Shown here one piece after another: positions 1 to 7,500 of a stretch of DNA of 11,233 nt; position 1 is the first letter of the stretch, and each line of letters opens with the position of its first letter. A model generated the notes under the pieces. It had not been told where the DNA came from and did no database searches. It saw nothing but the letters and a program-made list of their open reading frames with translations. Source of the DNA: JBGTBD01 sp041749475 (GTDB taxonomy: Bacteria; Pseudomonadota; Alphaproteobacteria; Rickettsiales; UBA998); assembly GCA_041749475.1 (NCBI GenBank), contig JBGTBD010000030.1, positions 1-11,233 of the forward strand, read 5' to 3'. A program made the translations under genes and the position numbers.

Positions 1-1
1 T

Positions 2-46
2 ACAGCAGACGGGGGTATTCAGGTGGTGCTGAAGCCGTCAACGTAA
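2..46 (+). CDS. Possible C-terminal end of an upstream gene (partial)
   Basis: An open frame enters from the left edge and stops at TAA 44-46. It encodes TADGGIQVVLKPST, which is too short to identify. A second frame (from base 1) is open to about base 87, so the choice is not certain. I prefer this frame because its stop falls one base before the att-like repeat at 48-67. That is where a resident gene would be expected to end if the repeat marks an island boundary. Confidence 0.3.
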   Translation, partial: TADGGIQVVLKPST

Positions 47-47
47 G

Positions 48-67
48 GAAAAGTTGGTTGCGGGGGC
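48..67. repeat. att-like direct repeat of the tRNA-fMet 3' end (distal copy)
   Basis: The 20 bases GAAAAGTTGGTTGCGGGGGC match 2815-2835 except for one missing T. At the right-hand copy, the stretch beginning TGGTTGCGGGGGC is the complement of the last bases of the initiator tRNA including CCA. Repeats of a tRNA 3' end flanking foreign DNA are the usual footprint of tyrosine-recombinase integration. The match is short and G-rich, so this is an inference. Confidence 0.5.
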
Positions 68-102
68 GCGGTTCAAGACAAATCTAACAAGGATATATCT
101 TA

Positions 103-674
103 TTGATAAAAAAGGTATTTCGTACACGCTTCGGTAACGTAAACGTGGAATTGCCACGCTGCTTTCCTGCAAGCGACGGAGACGGGGCAGGCGGCGATTA
201 CGGATTTTATCTTGCACCATGTGCGTGGGCTCAGCGCGTCATGGATTTTTATTCTGGTTGCGGAACCTATAGTTTCCCCATGCTGAAACAGGGGCATCAG
301 GTATTGGCTTATGAAGGCAGTCACGAGATGGTCGCGGCGATACATAATGCGATACGTGCGTCTAGGCTGGAAAGCCACATGCGCGTCGCCGTGCGTGAAC
401 TTTTCGCTGAACCGGTCAAGGCTTCCGATCTAAAATACACGGATTCCGTTCTCATCACCCCACCCGCGCAACGGTGCGGAAACGCAAACGAAGGAACTGG
501 CGTAAAGCGGTGCGCCTAAAAATCATCATGGTCACCTACAACCGCCCGGCCACGTTCGAGCGGGATACGAAACATCTGCTCAGCAACGGCTATAAACTAA
601 CCGCCGCGATGTCTTTCGACCAATTCTACTGGAGTACACATCTGGAATTAGTGGCGACGTTTCAAAAATATATA
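103..674 (+). pseudogene. Decayed RumA/TrmA-family RNA (uracil-5) methyltransferase, C-terminal part only
   Basis: The family normally methylates C5 of uridine in 23S rRNA or tRNA using SAM. Read across frames, the region gives the conserved C-terminal half. AFLQATETGQAAI (from 158, frame 2) is followed by the SAM-binding segment DFYSGCGTYSFP (from about 243, frame 1). Next come VLITPP and PRNGAETQTKELA (about 467-502, frame 2), then PATFERDTKHLLSNGYKL and the usual ending DQFYWSTHLELVATF (frame 3, to about 668). The frame changes near 153-160, 226-240, 465-470 and 517-522, and an in-frame TAA lies at 503-505. At least four frameshifts plus a stop cannot yield an enzyme. The N-terminal half (TRAM domain and central region) is missing, and the remnant begins just inside the 48-67 repeat. 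It is therefore a truncated, drifting gene. The family assignment is firm, but the exact member (RlmD, RlmC or TrmA) is not. Confidence 0.8.
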
Positions 675-782
675 GTAATGATTTATAAGGCAAAGGTGGA
701 TACGGGGGGGGGCTCGCCAACGCTTTTGCAACTCCATGGAGAAAGTCATCAAACCGAAACAATTGTTAACTATAACAGTCTT

Positions 783-1784
783 ATGGCCGAAAACAAAGAC
801 TTTAAAGACATTATACGCGGAGCATTAGCAGCGCGGCCCATCTTATTGCTGGGTGAAGCGCATAATGAGCCTGAGACAGTTCATGTTATTGCCGCACATC
901 TACCCACGGCTCGTGCCGCGGGGGCTACACATCTTTGCACCGAGTTAGCGGTTTACAACCAACCTGTGCTGAATGGATTTGCACGCGGCGATATCTCCTA
1001 TCAGGAAATGAAAGAGTTCTTCGAACGAGTCCGTGTCAAAGAACCCCAAGCGATGGCGGATCTTATCGCTGCCGCTAGAGAGAACGGGGTGCATGTTCAC
1101 GCCGTAGATTACCGATTTCAGTTGGCGTCATTAGGCTTTGTTGATGCACGTGCCGATCCGTTATTCCAGAAGGCGATGCAGCATGAAACGCAAACTGTAA
1201 AAGCGGAGGTAGCCGAGTATTACCGTCTGGGGGATGATGTTTACTCCAATCGAAACCTAGCGGATCAGCTCTCAGCAAAGCGCATTCAGGACGTAACGTA
1301 CGGTGAGAAGGCTCTTGTGATGTATGGCGATTTCCATTTGATCAATATGAATACTACAAATATTGATTATACGGACGCAGAGCTTTCACAAAACCTCCCT
1401 GAAAGTAAATTCACCTATGTTCGCATTCACAACTCTCGTCAGTCAGAGCAGAAATTGTTCCACAAAGTAGAAAACTACTCTTCAGTCAAAAAGACTGCGG
1501 AGTATCCAAGGCTTGTTACATGCAACGAGCAAGCGCGGCGGGCGGATTTTATTTATATCACCGGTGAGCAGCGGGGATTTAAGACCTTCGATGCTGATAA
1601 TTATGACCGGGGTGCGGGTGTAGATTTACCGCTCTGGCGTGGCCAACAACCCTGCCAACTGGGCATATGGGAGGAGGCGCTGCAAGGATTGAAGCACATG
1701 GTAGGGCTACCCCAAGGGGAGGTGCAGGGGCGACAGGATTCATGGAAATGTAACGCGTCCCACAGGCAAACACCAACAGCGTAA
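783..1784 (+). CDS. TIKI/ChaN/EreA-like superfamily protein, function unknown
   Basis: This 333-residue protein has the signature of the TIKI/ChaN/erythromycin-esterase-like fold. It has LLLGEAHNEP near the N-terminus (Glu25, His27), LCTEL (Glu54), HVHAVDYR (Asp109) and VMYGDFHL (His185). Relatives include metalloproteases, haem-binding proteins and domains of bacterial toxins, so no reaction can be assigned. No signal peptide is seen. The open frame extends upstream to 474, but that part is the methyltransferase remnant. I chose ATG 783 because it precedes the first recognisable strand. It has no good ribosome binding site, and ATG 678 or GTG 696 are possible. A run of nine G at 704-712 lies between those candidates. 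The last ~60 codons (from about 1600) do not look like family sequence and may be read-through into unrelated DNA after a 3' truncation. The gene may be functional or decaying. Confidence 0.55.
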   Translation: MAENKDFKDIIRGALAARPILLLGEAHNEPETVHVIAAHLPTARAAGATHLCTELAVYNQPVLNGFARGDISYQEMKEFFERVRVKEPQAMADLIAAARENGVHVHAVDYRFQLASLGFVDARADPLFQKAMQHETQTVKAEVAEYYRLGDDVYSNRNLADQLSAKRIQDVTYGEKALVMYGDFHLINMNTTNIDYTDAELSQNLPESKFTYVRIHNSRQSEQKLFHKVENYSSVKKTAEYPRLVTCNEQARRADFIYITGEQRGFKTFDADNYDRGAGVDLPLWRGQQPCQLGIWEEALQGLKHMVGLPQGEVQGRQDSWKCNASHRQTPTA

Positions 1785-1866
1785 GTGATAACCCGAGTAT
1801 CTCCATCTTCCTCGCCCCAGTGCTGAGAGCCAACACCACGACCACATGTAGGAAAGGGTTATCGCT

Positions 1867-2055
1867 TTGCTGCGTGGCCTCCAGTATCCATTGTTAATTT
1901 TATTAGCAAGTCCTTTTGCAACAAAAGAAAATAAATTATTTGAAAAGTTTTGTTTAAATTTGCAAGAGGGACCATTTGCAAATTTTTCTAAACAAATTAA
2001 ACCCGATTCTGCTTTAATAGGTTTAGGTTTTGAAACAGGAAAATATCATGTTTAG
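1867..2055 (+). pseudogene. C-terminal remnant of an unknown AT-rich gene
   Basis: An open frame of 62 codons, with only a TTG at its start, crosses the composition boundary near 1888 and ends at TAG 2053-2055. The stop overlaps the start of the next gene by 8 bases. Such an overlap is typical of translationally coupled operon partners. The likely reading is that the AT-rich DNA was cut inside an upstream operon gene, leaving its last ~55 codons (LFEKFCLNLQEGPFANF and onward, ending GLGFETGKYHV). I do not recognise the family. Bases 1921-1980 are 25% GC, far below the neighbours. Confidence 0.35.
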
Positions 2056-2554
2056 AATATTGTTATTGGTAATATTGTGTGCGGGTTTTATGCGGCCTGT
2101 TGAGTCTCAGGCCCAATTGGATCCGGAAGAAAAAGTGTTGGATTCTAACGCACATCCTACGACAGAGGATCTATATAAATATTGTAAAGAAGCAGCAAAT
2201 CATTACAAAGAAAAAGATGAGCTGCTTTTTATGGAGAGCAAATGTGGGGTGTTCATGCAAGGAGTGATAACCGGATTGATGATATATGATCTCCAAAACG
2301 GAAATCAACGTTCACCCATACTTTCTAACTGTCAAAATAGTAATAATGAATTGAATCCTTCAAAAAAAATAATTTTATATTCTATGGATTTGACAAAAAA
2401 ATTCCTTGGAGCCTATCAACAGTTTTCTGGCTTAAAAAATGTTTCATCATCTCAGAAAAAATATCTTAGAACTATTGCTGACAGCCCTGCAGCGATTGGT
2501 TGGTCAATGCTGGCAGGCGAAATAAAAAATTCAAAACAATGTGGATTGGAATAA
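2048..2554 (+). CDS. Secreted Rap1a/Tai-like small protein
   Basis: The protein has 168 residues. A signal peptide (MFRILLLVILCAGFM, then a likely cut near VESQA) indicates export to the periplasm. The mature part resembles the Rap1a/Tai immunity fold: an early YKYCKEA helix, then ESKCGVFMQGVITGLM, further cysteines (SNCQNS), a helix ending in a KFLGAY motif, and a final SPAAIGWSMLAGEI helix followed by a C-terminal Cys. In characterised members this fold neutralises peptidoglycan-amidase effectors of type VI secretion, but many Rap1a-domain proteins have no known partner and no effector is seen here. ATG 2048 is chosen over TTG 2030 because of the CAGGA motif about 7 bases upstream and the signal peptide that follows it. 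Its composition is AT-rich and codon use (AAA, ATA, TTA) is unlike the rest of the window, which suggests transfer. The family call rests on pattern only. Confidence 0.6.
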   Translation: MFRILLLVILCAGFMRPVESQAQLDPEEKVLDSNAHPTTEDLYKYCKEAANHYKEKDELLFMESKCGVFMQGVITGLMIYDLQNGNQRSPILSNCQNSNNELNPSKKIILYSMDLTKKFLGAYQQFSGLKNVSSSQKKYLRTIADSPAAIGWSMLAGEIKNSKQCGLE

Positions 2555-2599
2555 AAAAATGCCAAATTCAAACTACAGGATAGAAATTAAAAATTATGA

Positions 2600-2707
2600 T
2601 ATTTCCCCTCAGGGAGTGTCAAACCTTGGGTTTATCTGCTCCTGCCACATGACATACTCGCAGAGAACATGACGCTGGAAGGTTTTAGGAAACACTTCTC
2701 TGAATAA
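2600..2707 (+). pseudogene. 3' remnant of a type III restriction helicase-like gene
   Basis: A frame opening after TGA 2597-2599 and ending at TAA 2705-2707 encodes 35 residues containing KPWVYLLLPHDILAENMTL and ending GFRKHFSE. The W-x-YLL-x-PHD block followed by N-x-T is like the C-terminal end of DEAD/DEAH-type restriction subunits (type III Res). There is no start codon or upstream domain: the AT-rich block meets it directly. It is therefore a stump left by deletion or recombination. The match is from memory of the family ending and is moderately supported. Confidence 0.45.
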
Positions 2708-2755
2708 GAGATGGAAAAAAATACGAAGTGTAAAGAGGTGAGGTGAATCACCAAA

Positions 2756-2775
2756 GGTATCCCCAGGGTATCCCC
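2756..2775. repeat. Tandem GGTATCCCC, 11-bp period
   Basis: GGTATCCCC occurs at 2756-2764 and 2767-2775, one helical turn apart. It lies between the restriction remnant and the tRNA 3' end, just inside the island boundary. Such paired short repeats could be protein-binding sites (integrase arm sites or a regulator), but nothing proves a function. Confidence 0.3.
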
Positions 2776-2822
2776 GAAGATTTTTGCTGTATTTAAGTTC
2801 CTTGCTAAGCTATTGAAAAGTT

Positions 2823-2909
<87 letters not shown>

Positions 2910-2910
2910 T

Positions 2911-2929
2911 CCGGGCATTATCCGCCCGG
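2911..2929. repeat. Perfect 6-bp inverted repeat between the 29-bp copies
   Basis: CCGGGC and GCCCGG flank a 7-base loop (ATTATCC). No T-run follows on either strand, so it is not a clear terminator. It overlaps the possible -10 box of the tRNA. Confidence 0.5.
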
Positions 2930-2971
2930 TAGCCTCTTGTTTTGTCGCGCCGCCTGCTGGCTTTGCTCCGG

Positions 2972-3000
2972 CGGGCTGCTCCACCCCGCGTCACCATCGA
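2972..3000 (-). repeat. 29-bp duplicate of the tRNA-fMet 5' end and leader
   Basis: It is identical to 2881-2909 for all 29 bases and then diverges immediately after tRNA nucleotide 19. It lies 91 bp upstream of the true tRNA start in tRNA orientation. It cannot fold into a tRNA by itself. It is best read as a remnant of a tandem duplication or of recombination at the tRNA. Confidence 0.85.
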
Positions 3001-3213
3001 GTTCGTGGGTTAGATGCCTCACGAAAGGAAGCGGATTCCGGTTAGGGAAGGCTTCGAGTGGGTTGATGTAGTCCAAAACGCGTGGGATGGCAAGGGGTTC
3101 TCTTGTAAAAAGACTGGCGGGGGCTTCACGGGGCTGTAGGAAACTGGTATTGAGATTGGAGGGAGGCGGGAAAGACGCTTTTATATCAATCGTTAATGCT
3201 GGATGGGGTGAGT
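3001..3213. other. Intergenic stretch without a supported gene
   Basis: Between the tRNA leader repeat and the PEBP gene no convincing coding frame, RNA or terminator is seen. A 41-codon frame from ATG 3014 to TAG 3137-3139 exists but has no ribosome binding site and no recognisable family. Confidence 0.5.
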
Positions 3214-3885
3214 ATGGGCAAGGGATACGGGATATGTGCAGCGGTCTGGATGAGCGCAGCGACTGCGATGGCCGCGCCGCCGCCCCTCATCGTCAACGTC
3301 GAGGGGGTGAAGGAGGGGCAACCCATCCCGCCTGAGCAGGCGTATTGTATCTCCGATGCGAAACATAAAAGCAAACCGGGGCCGAACCAGCGGCCGACTA
3401 TCCGTTGGACGAAATCGCCCTATGGTTCGCGCTCATTCGTCGTGGTGATAGTCGATCCGGACGTGCCGACCGATTTCAGTCAGGCGGGAAAAGAGGGCAG
3501 GACCATCGCACGCGATATGAAGCGGCAGGATTTTTATCACATGGTGCAAGTGGATATTCCCATCAACGTCTTTACGCTGGAGGGGAATGCGGAGGAGCGT
3601 CCGCCATTGAAGGCAGCGCTGGAAGGAAAGGCTGCGGTCAATGATTACGCGAAATTCTCCGATACGGCGCGGGCTGAGGATCATCTCGGCTATGACGGGC
3701 CATGCCCGCCGTGGAACGATATGCGGGTGCATCGCTATCATTACCGGGTCTATGCGCTGGATGTGGGGTCGCTGAAACTCCCCAACGGCTTCACTGCTAA
3801 AGAAGCGATGGAAGCGATGCAGGGGCATGTGTTGGCGATGGGGGAGCGGACGGGGACGTATACGTTGAATGATGGGTTGAAGTAG
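3214..3885 (+). CDS. Exported PEBP-family (YbhB/YbcL, Raf-kinase-inhibitor-like) protein
   Basis: The protein has 223 residues. An N-terminal signal peptide (MGKGYGICAAVWMSAATAMA, cut before APPP) sends it to the periplasm. The body has both conserved PEBP blocks: VVIVDPDVPTDF (Asp81 region) and GPCPPWNDMRVHRYHYRVYALD (from Gly162), which together form the anion-binding pocket. Bacterial members are of unknown physiological role; the fold binds phosphate-like or phospholipid head groups. There is an insert between the two blocks, and the usual ending EAMEAMQGHVLAMGERTGTY is present. An in-frame ATG at 3196 is longer by six codons, but ATG 3214 has GGGGTGAG just upstream and gives a normal signal peptide. 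The gene is convergent with the copper-storage gene and separated from it by a REPIN-like element. Confidence 0.88.
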   Translation: MGKGYGICAAVWMSAATAMAAPPPLIVNVEGVKEGQPIPPEQAYCISDAKHKSKPGPNQRPTIRWTKSPYGSRSFVVVIVDPDVPTDFSQAGKEGRTIARDMKRQDFYHMVQVDIPINVFTLEGNAEERPPLKAALEGKAAVNDYAKFSDTARAEDHLGYDGPCPPWNDMRVHRYHYRVYALDVGSLKLPNGFTAKEAMEAMQGHVLAMGERTGTYTLNDGLK

Positions 3886-3931
3886 TAGCTTCGTTCAAGC
3901 GCCACGAAGGCTTTACGCCGAACGGTCGATG

Positions 3932-3949
3932 GGCTTGCGGTCGCAAGCC
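3932..3949. repeat. Perfect inverted repeat downstream of the PEBP gene
   Basis: GGCTTGCG and CGCAAGCC surround GT, so a hairpin would form with 7 bp and a 4-base loop. A weaker hairpin (CTTCGT/ACGAAG, 3889-3909) precedes it. Neither is followed by a T-run. They may help end transcription of the PEBP gene, but intrinsic termination is not shown. Confidence 0.4.
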
Positions 3950-3978
3950 ATTGCTTACGGTAATCTAGATCATCTTTT

Positions 3979-4080
3979 GTCATGCCAGCGTAGGCTGGCA
4001 TCCAGCGGTCATTGGTTTGCTATAGATAAAATAGGTTTAACACGCACTTCAGACTGGATACCAGCCTGCGCTGGTATGAC
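3979..4080. repeat. REPIN-like intergenic element, copy 1
   Basis: Two 27-base arms (3979-4005 and 4054-4080) are inverted copies of each other with three differences, separated by 48 bases. Each arm is itself a hairpin: TGCCAGC-gtag-GCTGGCA on the left and TACCAGC-ctgc-GCTGGTA on the right. A related element with the same arm length and total size lies at 8292-8392. The layout (two REP hairpins in opposite orientation) is that of a REPIN/BIME or a small MITE. It sits between the convergent PEBP and copper-storage genes and could act as a two-way transcription end. Confidence 0.8.
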
Positions 4081-4086
4081 ATTAGT

Positions 4087-4446
4087 TTAAAGTACGCGAC
4101 GCAGCGCGGGAGTACTACGGCGGGCCATTTTGCGGCATTGTTTGGAGCAGTCGCGGCAGATTTTGGCGCAGGCTTCCATTTCGGGGCCGCCGATTTCCTC
4201 GCATGAGGTCGCGCATGCGTCGCAGATGTCACTGCACACAGCGCAGACATATTCGTGATACGCGGAATGGCGCAGCATGAAATGGGCGGAGGTGCGGCAT
4301 ATATCGATACAATCCTGCATCAGGGACACATGGTCCTGCTCCACATGTTTTCCGCCTTCGCGCAGGCAATGGTTGAACAGGGTGGTCTGACACAGATCGG
4401 CGCACTCGCGGCAGGTGTCGATGCATTGCATCATCTCTTGGGGCAT
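4087..4446 (-). CDS. Four-helix-bundle copper-storage protein (Csp3/DUF326-like)
   Basis: This 119-residue protein is very rich in cysteine (16). The cysteines are spaced along helices: CIDTCRECADLC at the N-terminus, then DCIDIC, YVCAVCSDICDACATSC and ACAKICRDCSKQC. His residues are frequent in the second and third helices. The Csp family stores many Cu(I) ions inside a four-helix bundle by Cys thiolates. No signal peptide is present, which points to the cytosolic Csp3 type rather than exported Csp1. ATG 4446 is chosen over an upstream start because AGGAGG lies five bases before it and the family starts there. It is transcribed away from the tail-hub gene. No copper regulator or exporter is nearby. 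A heptamer TGGTGAC repeated at 4461-4467 and 4475-4481 lies in its leader. Confidence 0.87.
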   Translation of the reverse strand: MPQEMMQCIDTCRECADLCQTTLFNHCLREGGKHVEQDHVSLMQDCIDICRTSAHFMLRHSAYHEYVCAVCSDICDACATSCEEIGGPEMEACAKICRDCSKQCRKMARRSTPALRRVL

Positions 4447-4581
4447 GGATTCCTCCTGAGTGGTGACAGCAGTATGGTGACTCAAGCCTAGCAGCCGTCG
4501 CGTTAAATTGCTGTATGGAAATTCTCTTACCCTTCCGGAGTGCGCGATTTGCGGCACACTGCGCATGAACGGAGGGCGCTG

Positions 4582-7500
4582 GTGGCATCCATTATCTTGA
4601 GTACGGTTGGGGCGAGTGTCGGCGGGGCATTGCCCGTTGTGGGACCATTAGTCGGTGCGGCGATCGGCCGAACGCTGGGCGGTGCGGTCGGTGGGTTTAT
4701 TGACGGGGCGGTGTTCGGCAGCGAGACGGTGCGGCGCGAAGGATCGCGCATGGCGGATCTGTCGGTGCAGGTATCGACCTATGGGAAAATGATTCCGCTG
4801 GTCTATGGCTCGGTGCGGATTGCGGGGAACGTCATCTGGTCGCGGCCTATCAAGGAAACGGCGACGACGACGACCAGCAAGGCGGGTGGCGGCAAAGGTG
4901 GTGGTGGCGGGACGAAGGTCAGCAGCACGAATTATTCCTACAGTGTTAGTCTCGCGATTGCCATCTGCGAAGGGCCGGTGACGGGCATATTGCGCGCATG
5001 GGCGGATGCGCAGCAGCTTGATCTGTCGCAAGGGACATACCGGATTTACTATGGGGATGAGGAGCAGTTGCCAGACCCCTATATTGAATCTTTTGAGGGT
5101 GTCGGGAAGACACCTGCGTATCGGGGCATGGCGTATGTCGTCATCGAGGATTTTCCGCTGGCGGATTTCGGCAATCGTATCCCTAATTTCACGTTCGAGG
5201 TGAAACGGAAACTCCAGTTCCCGGATTATGACGGGCAGTCGGTCGAGGATATGGTGACGGGGATGATCATGATCCCCGGTGCAGGGGAATATGTGTACGA
5301 CACGACGGTGCAATATAAAGTCTCCGGCGAAGTGGTGGACGGCACATTCGTACAGCGCACGACTAAAGCGCCGATGAACCGACAGACCATCGAAGCGCGG
5401 GCGAATGCGCTGGTGTCATTGGATCAGTTGGCGGAGACATGTCCGAATGTGAGTTGGATTGCCGTGGTGGCCTGCTGGTTCGGGACGTCTGCCGATGCGG
5501 GCGATTGCGTGGTGTTGCCGGGGGTGGAATATACCACGGGTGCAACGACCGAGCCCGACCAGTGGAATGTTGCGGGTAGGACGCGGGTGACAGCGCATCA
5601 GATTACGCTGATTGACGGCTCCCCGCGATATGGTGGAACGCCGGATGATGATGCGCTGGTGCGGTACCTCACCGAGCTGAAATCGCGCGGATATAATATT
5701 CTTTTTCTGCCGTTGTTCTTTATGGATGTGGATGGCAAGCCGTGGCGCGGGAGGTTGACGGGCAGTGCGTCGGAGGTGAATAGTTTTTTCACCAAGACGA
5801 ATGGGTATAACGCGTTCATAACGCATTACGCGAACTTGGTGCATGACAAGGTGGATGCATTCGCCATTGGTTCGGAATTGATTGGGTTGACGAAGGTGAC
5901 GGATACTCCGGGGAATTACCCGGCCGTCAACCAGCTCGTTTCACTGGCGGCGACGGTGAAGGGCATCATGGGCGAGACGCTCATCACCTATGCGGCGGAT
6001 TGGTCTGAGTATCATCATACGGATGGCGGGTGGTATAATATGGATCCGCTATGGGCGTCGCCCCATATCGACGTTATCGGCATCGACGCCTATTTCCCGC
6101 TGACGGATGCACCGCAGGGAGAGATGGGATATGACATCCACGCGGTGATCGACGGCTGGACGTCCGGCGAGGGGTATGATTTCTATTATAGCGATGTGGA
6201 TCGCACCATTCAGTCCCCGCTTGCAGCAGCCTATGCGTGGAAGAATATCGACTGGTTCTGGAACAATACGCATACGAATCCCGATGCGAGTGTGACGGGT
6301 TGGGTTCCGCAATCGAAGAGGATATGGTTCACCGAGTTTGGCTTCCCGAGTGTGGATGGTGCGACGAACCAGCCGAATGTGTTTTACGACCCCAATAGCG
6401 TGGAGAGTTTCTTCCCGTATCACTCCAAAGGCTGGGTGGATTTCCGGGCGCAGCGCACCGGGGTGGCGGCGACGCTTGCCAAATGGCAGGAATCGGACAT
6501 GGTGGAGCGTACCTTTCTCTGGACATGGGATGCGCGGCCATTCCCGTATTTTCCTGACCTGTTGAGCGTATGGGCGGACGGGCCGGCATGGGTCAAGGGG
6601 CATTGGGTGACGGGGAAATTCGGTGCGTCGGCGTTGGCGGCCATTGTACGCGATATTTGTGTGCGGGCGGGGCTCGACGAAAGCCAGATCGACGTGACGC
6701 GGTTGACCGACCGGGTGGATGGATATGTGGTGACGCAGCTTTCCAATGCGCGTGGGCTCATTGAGGATTTGATGCAGGGCTTCTTCTTCGATGCGCTGGA
6801 GACGTCCGGTATCTTGCGGTTCGTGCCGCGTGGTGGGGAATCGGTGATGACGGTCCCGGCGGGTGAGTTGGTAGCATTGGAAGACGGTTCCGCGCCGCTG
6901 ACGATTATCCGTACGCAGGAGCTGGAATTGCCGCGCGAGGTGAATGTCATCTATCTCAATCGGCAGAATCTTTATCAGCCGGGAACGCAGACGGCGACGC
7001 GGCAGGTGACGGAGAGTAAACTCGCGGACACGATAAATCTCCCCGTGGTATTCGAGGATCAGCAAGCAAAAAATGCTGCGGAAGTTGCGCTGTATTTACG
7101 CTGGTTGTCGCGCACGCAATTTCAGTTCTGGGTGAATGATGATTATGCTGCGCTGGAGCCGACGGATGTAATAACGGTCGATGCGGATGGCGTGTCACAC
7201 CAGATGCGGATTACGCGCACGCTGCGTGACCGTGGGCTGATGCGTATCTCGGCGGTGTCGGAAGATGTTTCCGTCTATACGGTGAACGGCACGCCGGGGC
7301 TTACGCCGAATGTTATCACCGCGCCGATCATCATCGGGACGACGCGCATGGAGGCGCTCGACATGCCTGCGTTGCCTTCGGATAACCCGGAAGAGGCGAC
7401 ATTGCGATTCGCCTTCGCAGGAGAGTTTGAGCAGTGGCGCGGCGTGGTGCTCTATCGTTCAGAAGATGCTGGCGCTAATTATGCGCGGTTGCTCGATGGC

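Noticed and set aside
103..519. A 138-codon frame read as a stand-alone protein.
   Set aside because: Conserved methyltransferase motifs continue in other frames on both sides, so this is one segment of a pseudogene.
1579..1806. Minus-strand frame from ATG 1806 with GAGGAAG before it and a lipobox-like LLVFACG followed by proline-rich sequence, resembling a small Rz1-type lipoprotein.
   Set aside because: It lies opposite the 3' end of the TIKI-like frame, no partner spanin or lysis gene is nearby, and the tail after the proline-rich part looks random. The lipobox is suggestive only.
3014..3139. A 41-codon frame starting MPHERKRIPVREG.
   Set aside because: It has no ribosome binding site, no known family and poor codon choice (AGG). 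It is probably chance.
3979..4080. The repeat element considered as a CRISPR array or an intrinsic terminator.
   Set aside because: There are only two inverted units, no regular spacers and no T-run. It matches a second dispersed copy, which fits a REPIN-like element.
6049..7065. A long minus-strand open frame (338 codons) inside the tail-hub gene.
   Set aside because: It is an Arg/His/Pro-rich shadow of the GC-rich hub gene, which carries clear family domains on the plus strand. No ribosome binding site was seen.
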